A stretch of DNA of 64,000 bases from Linyphia triangularis (lineage: Eukaryota; Arthropoda; Arachnida; Araneae; Linyphiidae): positions 124,001-188,000 of the forward strand of contig OZ021728.1 of NCBI GenBank assembly GCA_963978545.1. The letters are read 5' to 3'. Every line of letters begins with the position of its first letter. Position 1 is the first letter of the stretch. A program made the translations under genes and the position numbers. Positions 11,896 through 25,600 of the stretch are shown one piece after another. Under the pieces are notes generated by a model. The model did not search any database. It was given only the letters and a program-made list of their open reading frames with translations, and was not told the DNA's origin.

Positions 11896-13628
11896 ATTTA
11901 TTATTATTATTTCATAAAATTTCTTTTAAACTATTTAGGCATGTGTGACTTTAAAACAGAACTTTTTTTAGACGTATGGGTTCATCGCAGCATAAGACTT
12001 CAAATTTAGAAAAACATGTGAGTACTCCCACATTCAAACCAAGTTTATAGCTACACTCGTTGATGTTTCTTTATTTAATATGGATAATGTATAAGCATGC
12101 ACCTCTATTACTTCTGTTGATATATCATCTTTTAACAAGACAAATCTGTCAGTCAGACGATTTAGTAGATAGTGTACCAAAGGAAAAAATGCATTTGACT
12201 TAAAATTTTTAAGGTTTGTTCAACGATCCAAAATTTTGAAATTGCAGAATAAAAACTTCAAATTAAGAAGGGGGGGGGGGGGGTTGTAAAGTTGTAAGTT
12301 CAGGTGCCACTGCATAAAATGTCCCAGTCTTTAATAACAATTTCACTCTTTCGAAGAATACTTGCATCAAAACTAAAATGTAAAATCAGGATTTTAGTCA
12401 AGTTTCAGTTATCACTATCAGAACAGTACACAACATATATTGATTAATCGATTTGGTTTTTCTTTTCCGGATGAAATGAAACTGAATGTGCAACGTAATT
12501 TCAAGATTAAATTTTTTTTTATTTAAAATTAAGGTTGTATGGAGTGGGTTAGAAGCCCTGTCCCCCCCCCCCCCAAAAAAAAAAAACCCCTGGGAATTGC
12601 CTAATATTACTTTACGCAAATGTAAATTAATACTTTTTTTTATCAAATAATTACATAATTTTTCTCTATCAAGCACTACTTGCTTTTCGGCGGGAAATGT
12701 AGCAAAAAATTGGAAATTGCTGACAAAAATTGACATAATGTATAATGTGGTGACACGAGAAGAGTCTTTTGAATTTTTTTTTAAGACTGATTTTTTTTCG
12801 TATTGAATCATCAATTGGGAAATATTTTTCGGACTAAGAAGACTCTGGGACGAAAAATAGTATACAGAAGATCATATTAACTCTATCGGCAGTAAAACCA
12901 TTTTTTACCTTTGTACTTGAACGTCACATTAGTAATTTTGTTAACAAAGTGTTTAAAATAATTTTTAAACTCAGCACTTCTTTTATAAACTCGACAGCTC
13001 ACTAAACAAATTTAATCACATTTTAGTTAACATTAATATTATGAACTATTAAAAAAAAAAAAAACAATTAAAGGAATTTTGTACGTTATTATTGAAATTA
13101 CTAAAAAATACATTTGTATACAGGGAAAAGAATAAGTAAAAAATACATTTGCATACTGCATAAGGACATTTAAATTTTTAACCGTAAACGTATTCCATAT
13201 ATTTTCCGTCCAATTCTTGAGACAGTTAAGAAATTTTAATTTTTATCAGTTTCATAAGACAACGATAAAAAAATTTCCTCAATCAATTTCAGTTATTATC
13301 AAAATTAAAAAGATTCATATTTAATCTTTTAGTTATTTCATTTCGGGGTGGTCAAACTCATTGAAAATGACAACCGTTCATCTCGTTCTGAGAATTTTTT
13401 TTACTAATACATTAATTTCTTAATCAGTATCAAAATCAGTTATAACCTTTTGCTATATTTTTCTTTTTTGATTTATTAATTAAAGTCTGTGGTACACACT
13501 ATTTTAAGACAATATCAACTCTTCATAACGCTCTTTCATTTCGTAACGATAAACGTACTCTACGTACAAAGTTAAGTCATCATTAAAAATATGCATCAAT
13601 TGTAAATTATAAATATATCGTGTTTTAA
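9861..13628. other. Gene-free AT-rich stretch with homopolymers
   Basis: I find no coding exon here. Notable contents are a transposon-end-like block at 10218-10310 (CAGGCTCAGCCTGGCCC and GGGCGCCCTC, no partner found), a ~33-bp poly(A) at 10710-10743, a poly(T) near 11362, T-rich plus (TTA)n sequence at 11824-11912, a G-run at 12271-12285 and a C-run at 12562-12574. The short frames at 11812 and 12398-12814 run through these tracts and are not credible genes. Confidence 0.45.
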
Positions 13629-13933
13629 CCCTTTGTTAGTTTGCACGGTTGACAAATGTTCCCTACAATCAATTTATCCATACATTGATAAATTGATTGT
13701 AGGGCAGCCCATGATCAAGGCATTCGTAAAGTTTTTTTTCAAGTTTATTTCAAAAATATTTTTTAATTCTTACTTTTTTCTTTTCAGTAATGCTGTGTTT
13801 TTAATTAAAATACCCACTTAATTTGATATTTGGTCACGAATTTAATGGTAAGTACGAAAATTTGAATTTGGGGGAAAATTGTCCCTCACACGACTAACCG
13901 CAAGACAAAAAAGTTCGCTCGTCTAACCAAGGG
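13629..13933. mobile_element. 305-bp TTAA-flanked MITE with an internal perfect hairpin
   Basis: TTAA lies on both sides (13625-13628 and 13934-13937). The left end starts CCCTTTGTTAG and the right end closes with CTAACCAAGGG. Near the left end is an 18-bp perfect inverted repeat with an 8-nt loop (arms 13661-13678 and 13687-13704, CCCTACAATC ... GATTGTAGGG). TTAA targets and CCC-type ends are typical of piggyBac-like elements. The small frame at 13633-13821 reads through the element and has no known domain. Confidence 0.75.
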
Positions 13934-13937
13934 TTAA

Positions 13938-14637
13938 TTTGGAAAAAAAATATTCATTGTAATATTCTACTCTCTCTCTAGAGAGAGATCTTGTATCTTT
14001 CTTAGTCATCATTATGAGCAATTTGTGTTTTGTATTGTAAAACTTGAACTTTTATACATAAAAACAAATAAATAAGTCTTTTTCACTAAATTCTGTTCAT
14101 TTCTATACGTCTGGGAATGTGCCACATTGCTGCATAACGGGTAGTCCTAATTAGCAGTGATGCCGCAGTGGCTCATGAAAAATGAGTGAGTTTATTTCAT
14201 TGGTGTGGGACAGGGCCGAAGACAGGGGGTCACCCCCCCCCCCCCCGAAACTGTGTGAAATCTTATTTTAACACTTCCCCTTCTTTTGCATGTGTGCATG
14301 GGTGTTTTTTGTACCCGTTACATTTTGTGTGTAACTTGTTATGTGTATTTAATCAAATCTTAGACTATAACTCCCCCCCCCTCCTTCTCTCTCTCCGAAA
14401 AGAAAACCTGGCTACGAGCTTGGTATGAGAATAAGGCCCTTCTCGAATGTTGGTCCACCGCCCTCAGAGGTGGTCCTGAATATATGACCTTTATTCGTTT
14501 TCACTTTTTCGTCTAATGGGAAATCAATCCTTTTACACAACGAGTTCTTTATGAACTGGGACTTTTATTTTCAAACGCATTGCATCATCATTGACTGGTT
14601 TCTTGAAATTGAAACCAAATTAGAGAATTAACTATGT
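13938..14637. other. Unassigned AT-rich DNA
   Basis: There is a short TCTCTCTC/GAGAGAGA palindrome at about 13971-13988 and a C-run near 14236-14246. The small frame at 14186-14428 crosses the C-runs and has no recognisable domain. Confidence 0.35.
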
Positions 14638-14645
14638 GATTCATG

Positions 14646-15343
14646 CATGGGCGCCCGCAGAAATATTTGCAGGGGGATGCAAGACTAGATTTTTAGCAAA
14701 ATCATTAATTTTTTAGAAATTTTAATTAATAGTAATGCATTTTAAATTACACTCTTTGAGAATAGTTTTAAAAAAATTCATGGTATGTTTTTAAAGCGCG
14801 CAACCTTGTTAAAAAGAAAAAAATATGTTTAACGATTTTTTATCATCCAACTAGATCTCACGGTATTCAAGAGACAGTATTTAGAACAGAGGAACACGAA
14901 GATGCAAAAATACAGAATAGTAACATTATATTTCTTCCAAGTTTTAAAAATAATAATAAAAAAAAAAAAAAATACGAAGGCAGTATTGGATATGTTTAAT
15001 TGAATTCTAAAAATAGATTTCAAGATAGTATATCTGATGACTAAAAAAGCAAAATGTTTTTCCTAGAATTTTGAGACCTACACAGAAAATGATTATACAA
15101 TAAAAGAAATAAATATTTCATCTCAGCCTCCAATAATCCGAGACAATAGGCGCCAGTAGCTATAAAAACGACATTAGACAAACAAATGCTTATTGTAACA
15201 TAAAAACCGAAATGGCATGTGTGCTTTTCTTTTTATCTTGGAATTTACATCTTTTCTCTCGTATTTTTTAATTTTTTTTTAATTTTCAAGAGCTAGGAGG
15301 GTGCAAGTGCACGCCTCCTTGCATCCTCCTGGGGGAGCCCATG
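14646..15343. mobile_element. 698-bp hAT-type MITE with perfect 8-bp target duplication
   Basis: The element opens CATGGGCGCCCGCAG and closes with CTGGGGGAGCCCATG. GGATGCAAG-type words occur inside both ends. The 8-bp repeat GATTCATG lies immediately outside each end (14638-14645 and 15344-15351), which is the hAT signature. The interior is AT-rich and non-coding, so this is a non-autonomous copy. Confidence 0.85.
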
Positions 15344-15351
15344 GATTCATG

Positions 15352-16199
15352 TATACGGTGACTCCTTTCTCACCAGAAAAGACTGACTTCAAGAAAACAA
15401 TTCTTAAAAAATCAGACCCCTTAATTGCCTTTTCTAAAATAGTTGTTATTGAAAACATGAAGTCTGTAGGCAAATTGAAACAAAAATTCCGCTATATAAT
15501 CATGGAAAGCGAAACGGGTACCCAAACAAAACAACATATACTTTCGTTTTGAAGTCATTCGAACGAAAAAATAGTTTTAGAAACTAAAATCAATACAAAG
15601 TATAACTAGACAGTGTTAGAAAAGAACTTACCTATGAAATGAAATTAATAAATCGCAATTAAATCCTTATTTTTGACGGCTGATTCGTACATCCAAATTC
15701 GCAGCAAGCAGCCTATATCTATACCAGCTTTCGCCACAAACTTTTAGAGGCGGGCCATATGACTTATGTTGGAGCTTTTCACGGGCGGTATACACCAATA
15801 TATGTATTTTTTATTATCGATTTAACAATACATAGCATTTATATATATAAAAAAAAAAATAAGTAGTGGAGAACTCTATTCGACATCAGCCGCAAAAGTA
15901 TCCGTCACGGGCCGCATAGTGGCTGACGCTGGTCTATACAAAATGCGTCAATGTTTCGAAACTATGTGCCCCATAACTCCTTGTATGTTTTAGAAGTCAT
16001 AGGTCTGGAGGTTTATGATCAGTCTGCTTTTTCTTTTGTCTATGTTATTTTTAGTCAGTGATTTTTTAGTTTCATATATAAATTATAATAATAGTAAAAG
16101 ATCAATGTAAATAAGGTATTTCTTAAGATTTAATTTTTGTGGAGATAGACTCTAAGATAAGTTTGAATTAATAGCGAAACGTTTTAACCAAGCAAATCC
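15352..16199 (+). other. 5' flank of MTRF1L, promoter not resolved
   Basis: This is the DNA upstream of the MTRF1L start. GC-richer patches at about 15745-15800 and 15895-15935 (GGCGGGCCATATGAC, CACGGGCCGCATAGTGG) resemble transposon ends more than a CpG promoter. An in-frame TAA at 16185-16187 lies five codons before the ATG. I cannot place a transcription start or a TATA box with any confidence, and a 5' UTR intron cannot be excluded. Confidence 0.35.
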
Positions 16200-16605
16200 A
16201 TGTTCAAGACCAGAAATACGTTACGGTTGACATTGTTAGAAAATATCTTGCTGTCGACGACGATTGTTCGCAATATAATGATGCCAATTTTAACTCGAAG
16301 AATTCTTCAGAAATTACGATGGAGAAAATTGTATGGGGTCAAAAACACTGGAAGTTTCAGTGTGATAAACCGTAAATATTCTTTACACAAAACAAGTTTA
16401 CCGCACAACCTATCGTTTGACGACATACGCCTTCAAAAACATTTGGAATTTCTCAATGAACTCTACACGAATGCAGCTGGAAATAGAAATGAGTTAAATG
16501 CGAGTGTTGGATTTAGTTATGAAATGCTAAGTCATATACTGAGTTTGATTCATGAAGTAAAGATTGCAAAAGCAGAGATATATGAACTTGATGTGTTGAT
16601 TTCCG
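16200..16605 (+). CDS. MTRF1L: MTRF1L exon 1 (start, targeting peptide, helical N-domain)
   Basis: The ATG at 16200 is the first in frame after the TAA at 16185. Residues 1-60 are rich in Leu, Ile, Arg and Lys with a repeated RR/RK pattern, as in mitochondrial presequences. Residues ~75-135 look helical ([31 protein letters not shown]), matching the N-terminal domain of class I release factors. The exon ends after one base of codon 136 at CCG|GTAAAT. Confidence 0.85.
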
Positions 16606-19600
16606 GTAAATATTTTAAGTATAAATCAAAAAATCAGTAATATATATATTAATCTATTCTTAGTAGTAAAGTCACCAGCTTATTCCTTGTATATGTTTGA
16701 GATACGGCAATTGAAACACTATAATATCACTCCACAAACATGCACCTTTTTTATCTGTATAGTTTGTAATTAACTATTTCAGGTACTTACGTATTAACGC
16801 CACCGCAGCTACAGATTTGGCGGTTTTTAAGTGCCACCAATCTACACCTAAAATTTTTGCGACAAATAAAATAAAACACTTTAAGCTCATGCAAACAACA
16901 AGATTGCTCTTTATTGGCAGCATTCACATAAACCGCCAAATCTGTAGCTGCAGTGGCGTTAATACGCAAGTACTTATTTCATTTTGTATTTGTGTACTTG
17001 TTAAGTTAACAGTCATTTAGTTTTAATGGCCTTTTTGTATTAGACAACAGAAAACCTCATTTTTTGGCTCATCCTTTTTATATGTATTTTTTTGGAAGAC
17101 ATTTCATTGCATGTCTTGTCCTATTTCATCGATTATTTGATGTGTTTTCTGTTATTTAGTTTAACGGCTGTTTGAATCAGTCGCCATCTTGTGTTGGCAA
17201 CAACTAGAAACCACATCATTTTGCCATTTTTTTCAAATATAGAAATTTACCTGTGTATTGCATTTCAAGCATTTGTTTGAAATTTGTTCAAACCTAAGGT
17301 GTCGTAAAAGGGGATCTAATTACTTTGGGTAAATATCTTCCAGTACCCAATTTTATTTTGTTAATAGTCTACCACTGTGATTTTTATTAAGACCATTTTC
17401 AAAAACATTCATAACTATTTTGAAGTTATCTTAAACTGCAGTTGTATAGCTCCTGTGAAGCTTGGTGGAATGTTTTTTAAAGCTTAAACAGAACCTGAAA
17501 ATGAGTCAGAGGATTATTTTAAATTTCAAGAAAATCAGGGAAATTTTCTGTCACTGCAATGAAACGTTTCCCCATTCATTTGTATTTTGACACCATTCCC
17601 ACTGAGAATTGTGGTGGCAATCGTTAGAAGCTTTTTAATTTTTAATAATAACTTTTAAGAATTTTTCACTACCGCCAAAACTATTTAAAAAAAACTTTCA
17701 TATTATTCCTTTAGCATACATGTTCTATTTGATCTAGGAAAAATAATTGCCATAAAATCAGAATTTTTTTTAGAAATCTATCGGGGAACTTTTTTCCTGA
17801 ATTTGGTGTAAAAATTGGAGAAATCTAGTCAGTGAGCCAGAATACATAATGGCACACAAGCATTTTTGGTACTTACGTAACCAGGCCAAAATTCACATAA
17901 ATTGCCAAATTTGGCGACCCTACTTACGGCAACGTGGTTTTCGTAAAGAAATTATTTTGCTTACTATTTAAATTGAATGCCGTCAAATCGCGCCAACCTG
18001 GTTGCGATAATATGTAAGTACCGCATTTTTATAGCTAGATATTTCGACGTATGCAGGGGAATTTTGACTTTGAAAAAAAAAATTTATTAATTTTCATTGT
18101 CCATAATTTACAACAATTTTAAACTGGCTCTACTTTAGATCTCCATACTTTTTACGGCCTTAATCATTTCATGAAGAACTTGGCGCCTTTTTACATGGGA
18201 TGTTTTCGTTGGGATTATTAATTGTTTTAAGTAATTATAAGCTAGCTGCTAAAAACTTTTTAAGTGTAATATAAAAAAAACTCGTTATTTTGTCCTAAAT
18301 GTTTTTTCAATTAACTTTTATTACAGTAATTATGTGTGTTCATTTGGCAGAAGCTGAAAATATAAAGTATTAGGTCTATGAAGTCCTCTTAAGCATTGGT
18401 GATTTTTAAGACATTTTACTGACTCTTGTTTTTAAAAAATACCATAGCTGCAATAATTCAATTCTCATTATTGCCATAAATAGTGATTTGAAACACAAAG
18501 TTACTAAAAAGTGTTTACAAGACATCTGTATTCTTATCGGAATTAGATCCTAATTTTGGCTTGTTTACTTAACTCAAAAAAGTAGTTAAAGTAGTAGTGA
18601 ATCTTGTTTTCAGCTTTGGGGTATCTCCCAAAATGAAAATACTGATAAGTTCACTACCTTCCAAATAAACAAAGTGTCAATGGTGATAGTAAGAAAGTAT
18701 AATTATTTTCTATAGTACTTTGGAATTGTATATTGTTATGAATTTTTCCACTGAGGCAATGATGGCACAGTTTTTCAGATAAAAACTAGTATTTATTCGC
18801 TTCAGAAAACTCACAAAATTTATTCACAGATAACAGTGCAATCACTATTAATCTTCAATACAAGCTTCAACAAGAACAGCTTCGAATATAGCAATTATAC
18901 AAGCTCACTCCAATAGGTCAACAGAGCGATCGCGATCAGCTTTCAACGAAGTCCGAAGTCAATCTGAAAACTTTCCCTATCTCCAGTCTTTAAATACTTG
19001 GCGCGAGAGTATATTCGCGAAATTTCCTGCCAATTCGTCGGAAAAGAAACGTCTCGAAATTTCTGTTGCCACCTTTTCCTAACCTGTATAATCGCTGTTA
19101 ATAAAAAATAAAATAAGATAAAAATAAATTACAATAGAATTTTAAAATAATATGTAACTATTTACACCATATACAGACAATTTGTGCAACAATATGAAGG
19201 GCAAAGAACAATCCGAGTCCATTTTTCTTAATTTTCCAGAAAAGAGGATTTAAAGTTTCAGGGTTGAGGTAAGTGGTTGCTCAAAATCTCATGTGTTGTG
19301 ATATACCAGAGGACTCTGTGTCCTTAAATATCTATTATAACGGTGGCAGGAAAACCTTACTTTAAAAAAAAATTGGATCATTCCTTGCTGTGGCCCTTCA
19401 TAAATGAATTATATATTGTTTATGGGCATGTTGCTTTCTGTAGCGGCCCGTGCTTGAAGCCAGAAACATGCGACTTCTATACCCCCACACCAACCACACA
19501 CACAAAAATCTTTAATAATCAAATCAAACTTTCCTTATACAAATACTGCTTTGATAAGTAATTGCATTCGCTACCTTTTTATTAAATACAATAATATAAA

Positions 19601-22600
19601 GCTATTTGAGTTTCACTTCTTATCAATTCAAAGTTTTAAGAGTTTTTTCCGAAACTTACAATCGGGATATTTTTAGGAATGGAGGACAGTTTTGATGTCA
19701 GCTTTTTTAAGTAGTTGGCGTCTTCTAAAAGGAGTTTCAAACAATATTATCACAAAGGGGTTAACTTAATAAATAACAAGATAATCAGGTAAACTTATCC
19801 TGTTTGTAGAAACATTCGGTCTCACCCAAGCTGTTTCTCAAGCATCATCAAATTTGCAAGGACAGCCCAAGTTGAAAACTGCTGAACTGGCTGTGCTCTA
19901 CATGGAGGAAAGAAGGGTTACAATGGCAACGTCACATGCGAAACACATGTCAGGAAAACTCGAAGGAGTTTGGATTGATTGGAAGCAGTTTTTTAAAAAA
20001 ATTTTTTATCCTGAATTGAGGCAACAAGTTTGCTGTTTAATCGTATTTTTGTACACTTACCGTAGAGATATAAATTTAGATGCTGTACCCCACTGGTTGC
20101 TTTCATTTAAAGTGACACTTCTTTTGATTTTTCCAGACATAAAAGATAAAGAAGATGAACTTTATAGCACAGCTTTGTCAGAAAAAGAAAATTTTGAATG
20201 CAAGTTAGAAGCATTGCAGCATAAGGTGAAAATTCATTCCTTTACAGAGCATTTCATTTTTGTCAACAATAATATAAATGGTAGTTTGTGTTGCCAGCCC
20301 AGTAGCAGAAACTTTTCCGCTAATCTGCGACTCTAATTTGGACATTATTAAAATAATTTGCAGCATAATTAAATTTTATTTAAGTTTTCATAAAATAAAC
20401 AGGTGTGTTTATGCGTCATTTTATCAAAAATTCCTGTTTTACATAAACAATAGAATTCGGACGAAATAAATTATTAACCCTGAAATGTTTCATATTATTG
20501 TAAATTAATTTTTTTTTAGTTTCAAATTATTTTAAGTAAATTACCTTACAGTAAAATCAATTATTTATAAATAAAGACATTTTTGGTTAAATAATACACA
20601 GATGTAATATAAAGTATGGAATTTTTGTAAAGAAATGAAAATAAATAATGCATTGCTTTCAATAAAATTAAACATTTCAAAATACGAAAGATTGAACACA
20701 GATACAATAAATATATACTAATTCTATTTTTTTCATACTTCTTACTGTTTAGGAAGTGTTGAAATCATCAACACTGTTAAAGATCTAGGCATGTTGATTA
20801 AAGGAGATTTTATTGGTCATAATATCTTAAAAAAGAAGTGAGAATTCTACACATAAGGATGATTTATTGTTTTGCATCAGTTAGTGATAGAGAATTAAGT
20901 ATGTACATGCTGCAGGAGAGAAAAACTAGTGGAGATTTATTTCATTTATTCAAAATTATTAAATCGAATGAGAACTGAAAATTTGAAATTTATTTACAGA
21001 TAATAGAACAAAGGGTCAAGGTTTTAAATTGTATAAATTGCAATTTAAACACACACATATTTCAACAATAGTGATGGGGCTAACCTTGATGTTGGACATA
21101 GTGGTTGTTCAATTTTCAGGCATCGCATTTGCCCTAAAATTCCTTAAATTTTTGTATTTCTCTAAAATTGTACTTACATTTTTCGCTAATACCGAAATTA
21201 AAACACAAAAATTCCCTTATTTTCCTCCAAAGGAAAATTTTATTGGAGATTATTTTATTTTTAAAGGAGAATAATCTGAAATTTTAATTATTAAATTTTA
21301 ATAACTAAAATTTTAAGTATTGACAAACAGTTTTAGATTATAGCTAAACTAATGTTAGTTTCGGTTTTAAAAAGTTGAAGCAGTATTCTTTTTGAAGTAC
21401 TTGGAAAGTTACTTAAAAATTAAATAAATGGATTTAATTATATTCACATGTTTTTCAAAATAGTATAATTATTTGATATAGTTGCTGTTTAGTTTAAAAG
21501 GTGTTTGACCTTAATTTTTTTTTTTAAATTTACTGTTTTTTGCTGGTATTTAAACAAGCTGTGAAAAGAATATGTGTTGGGAACTTCTTACAGCTTTTAA
21601 AGAAATATCCCTAAAATTTTTGAAATTACCCCTAAAATTTTAGAACTATCCCTAAAATTTTGGAATTGTCCCTTAAATGTTTTAAATTATCTCTAAAATG
21701 TTTCTAAAGTTTTTTGGAATTATCCTTAAAATTTGTACTTAGGGGGTATGGTACCGAAATTTCTTCAAAAATCCCAATTTTTTTTTCTGATTTTAAAAAA
21801 TAGTTCATTTATTCCTGAAGAGAATGATGTTTTTATCTTATTCCTCCGGTGATTAGAACGCCACAAAATTACCTGTGATTTAAACATCACTAATGGGCGT
21901 AACACCTTGAAGCGTCTGCTTAAAATGCGTTTTTCGAACATTAGTGTTTTTCACAGATGTTGCATATTCAAATCGATATATCTCCAGAACCATTAACAAT
22001 TGGCTATTCAAATTTTTGTAGCATTTAATTTATATAGTTTTAAATATTTTGTCTTCACAGAATTTTTTTTTTAATTCTGTTTTAAAATATAATTTTTAGC
22101 GTAGAAGATAACATAAAAAAAAGCAAAAATTTCAATATTTTAACTTTGAGAATTTTTTTAACTTTTTTTAGTTCACCTATCAAAATTCTGTGAAGACAAA
22201 ATTTTCTTTATATAATTATGTATTACAGAAAGCTTTCACTTTGAAATTTTTTTTATTTTTTCTTGACTTATATCAAAATATGAAAACATCAATTATTATG
22301 GATTTTTCTTGGTTTTTAAATTTTTTTTAAATAACTAAACACAATATTTAAAAAAACATTTTCTCAAAGATATATAAATAGTATCTCATACATAAAATAA
22401 ATTTTTTATGTAAAAATGTACATAAATAAAGTTTTTTTTATTTTCGGTACCACACCCCCTTAAATTTTTTTTTAGAAAATTCATTCTGCCCCCTGAACTT
22501 CTTATGTATGTACTTACTAAAATAGTGTTTCAGATTTTGGAGTTGATCATACCAGGTGAGGTTGCGGACGAAAAAGACATCATAATGGAAATTAGTGCGG

Positions 22601-25600
22601 GCGTCGGAGGTCAAGAAGCGATGCTGTTCGCAAAAGACATTTTTGAGATGTATTGCCATTATGCAAACTGGAAAGGATGGGAACACGAGATACTCAAATA
22701 TGACACAACTGACTTGGGTTTGTATGGATTTCTAACGTTTGATGCACGTGAAGATCATTCCTTATGCTCACTCTATTACAATCTTCTCGTGCAGATTATT
22801 TAAATAATACTTTGTAGAAAACCTTCAAATTTTGTGAGAAGGTTTGAAAACGATCACCTTCCTGAAATGACATAAATTTAAAACTCGAAAATAACGTCTA
22901 ATTTATTTTATTTTATATTTGAAATCCTTATGTCAATGCATATGCAGTGGCTCCACATTAGAGGTCGGCAATATATCGATACAACAGTATTTTTATCAAT
23001 ATTTCTAAAAAAATATCGATAAAAGTCACCGATATATCGATATTTTCAAACATTTTTTTTTTATGATCGTTTTGTAGTTCAATGTGTTCTTTCGATTTTC
23101 TTTATTCCCTTTTCAAAAACTTCAAAACTAAAGTTTGAACTTGGCTGAGAGACAGTTAAAATGGCACCAATATTTAATATTTTGCCATACACTTCCATAC
23201 ACATACCACTTAAAAGCTATTGAAAATTATCTAAATTTTTTTTAAATCACTGAACCAATTAAGCGATAATATATATATATATATATTTTTTAATAGATCA
23301 ATTTCAGTTGAAGAAGTTAGTCACCTTACAAAAGAGCAATCATGAAAAATAGAAATTTGTCCCCAAAACTTTGTTTCTGGTAAAATTGAAAACCAAATAA
23401 CAGAAAAATCATGTATCGATATTTTATCGATATTTTTTTCTATGCAACGATATAGTATCGATATTTATTTTGATCAATATTTCCTACCGCTACTCCACAT
23501 GGTTTTGTCTTTTGCTATTTCAATTTTTATTTACTAAAGACATAAAATGAAAACAATTTATGTCATTTCATTAAGTGATCTTTTCACCAAATTTCAAGGT
23601 TAGATAGACTAGAAGATTGTAATATAGCAAGTATAGGAAATAATCCTTACTAAGACTTCCTCTTAAGAGAATGTAAGGATCATTCCTTATACTCGTTAGG
23701 TTACAATGTTCTTGTCCAGATCATTTAGAAACTTGTTTGTAGAAAACCATAAAATTTGGCATAAATATCACTTAATGAAATGACATAAATTGTTTTCATT
23801 CAATGTCTATCTATTATAAAAGGAAATACACAATACCAGGTGGAGCTGTTGCATAGGCATTGACATAAGGGTAAAATAAAATGTATTATACGCTATATTC
23901 CAACGGCCGTAAACAAGTGGTGTAAAAGTTTTCGTGAAGGACTGCAAAGGATATCACCAAGACCAGCCCAACACAGCTATTCAAACTAAAAAATGTTTGC
24001 CACCACATGATGTTCACCTTCCTCAATCAGAACCCATACTACTGTGCATCTGGATGCATCCATGTACTTTACTTTCGATCTATTTCCTCTACCACGAACA
24101 GCTTTCACTGTTGACCTCCCTTTATATCCCTGTTCGGTCATTCTGACGTACTTTTCAACCTAATATTTTAGAAACTCCTTGTTTATCATGAAGTTGTTAC
24201 CAAGCAGGAATTGTTAGATTAAAGTTTTTCCTTGTACCCAGTAGTTTTCTGGTATTTTACTTTTGAGGAAAAATGATTTTTTCTTTTGCTTTGCAGCTCG
24301 TTTTTCCCTATTTGTCGTATCACGTCGTAAAGTATGGTATGTGTTAGATAAATTTTCTTGTTCATATTTTTCAAATGATGCGACTAATCACAGAGGTTCT
24401 CCTTTCATGGAGGTACTCCAGGGGTATGCACATCTCACAGGAGTATATCCATGAGCGGTTTTGAATTTATGTCCATGTCACTGGTATCATATATTTGCTC
24501 ATGCCGTGATGATGTCAGTAATAGTAGTTGTGCCTGTGTATTTATTTAATCACAGAGGTTCTCCTTTCATAGAGGTACTCCAGGGGCATGCACGTCTCAC
24601 AGGAGTATATCCGTGAGCGGTTCTGAATTTATGTCCATGTCACTGGTATCATATATTTGCTCATGCCGTGATGATGTCAGTAATAGTAGTTGTGCCTGTG
24701 TATTTATTTAATCACAGAGGTTCTCCTTTCATAGAGGTACTCCAGGGGCATGCACGTCTCACAGGAGTATATCCGTGAGCGGTTTTGAATTTATGTCCAT
24801 GTCACTGGTATCATATATTTGCTCATGCCGTGATGATGTCAGTAATAGTAGTTGTGCCTGTGTATTTATTTAATCACAGAGGTTCTCCTTTCATAGAGGT
24901 ACTCCAGGGGCATGCACGTCTCACAGGAGTATATCCGTGAGCGGTTTTGAATTTTTGTCCATGTCACTGGTATCATATATTTGCTCATGCCGTGATGATG
25001 TCAGTAATAGTAGTTGTGCATGTGTATTTATTTAATCACAGAGGTTCTCCTTTCATAGAGGTACTCCAGGGGCATGCACGTCTCACAGGAGTATATCCGT
25101 GAGCGGTTTTGAATTTTTGTCCATGTCACTGGTATCATATATTTGCTCATGCCGTGATGATGTCAGTAATAGTAGTTGTGCCTGTGTATTTATTTAATCA
25201 CAGAGGTTCTCCTTTCATAGAGGTACTCCAGGGGCATGCACGTCTAACAGGAGTATATCCGTGAGCGGTTTTGAATTTATGTCCATGTCACTGGTATCAT
25301 ATATTTGCTCATGCCGTGATGATGTCAGTAATAGTAGTTGTGCCTGTGTATTTATTTAATCACAGAGGTTCTCCTTTCATAGAGGTACTCCAGGGGCATG
25401 CACGTCTCACAGGAGTATATCCGTGAGCGGTTTTGAATTTATGTCCATGTCACTGGTATCATATATTTGCTCATGCCGTGATGATGTCAGTAATAGTAGT
25501 TGTGCATGTGTATTTATTTAATCACAGAGGTTCTCCTTTCATAGAGGTACTCCAGGGGCATGCACGTCTCACAGGAGTATATCCGTGAGCGGTTTTGAAT

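Noticed and set aside
12398..12814. 138-residue minus-strand gene
   Set aside because: It crosses C- and A-runs, is Lys/Phe/Ile-rich and has no domain.
16787..17020. Small genes at 16787-16969 and 16817-17020
   Set aside because: They are mirrored readings of the inverted-repeat MITE.
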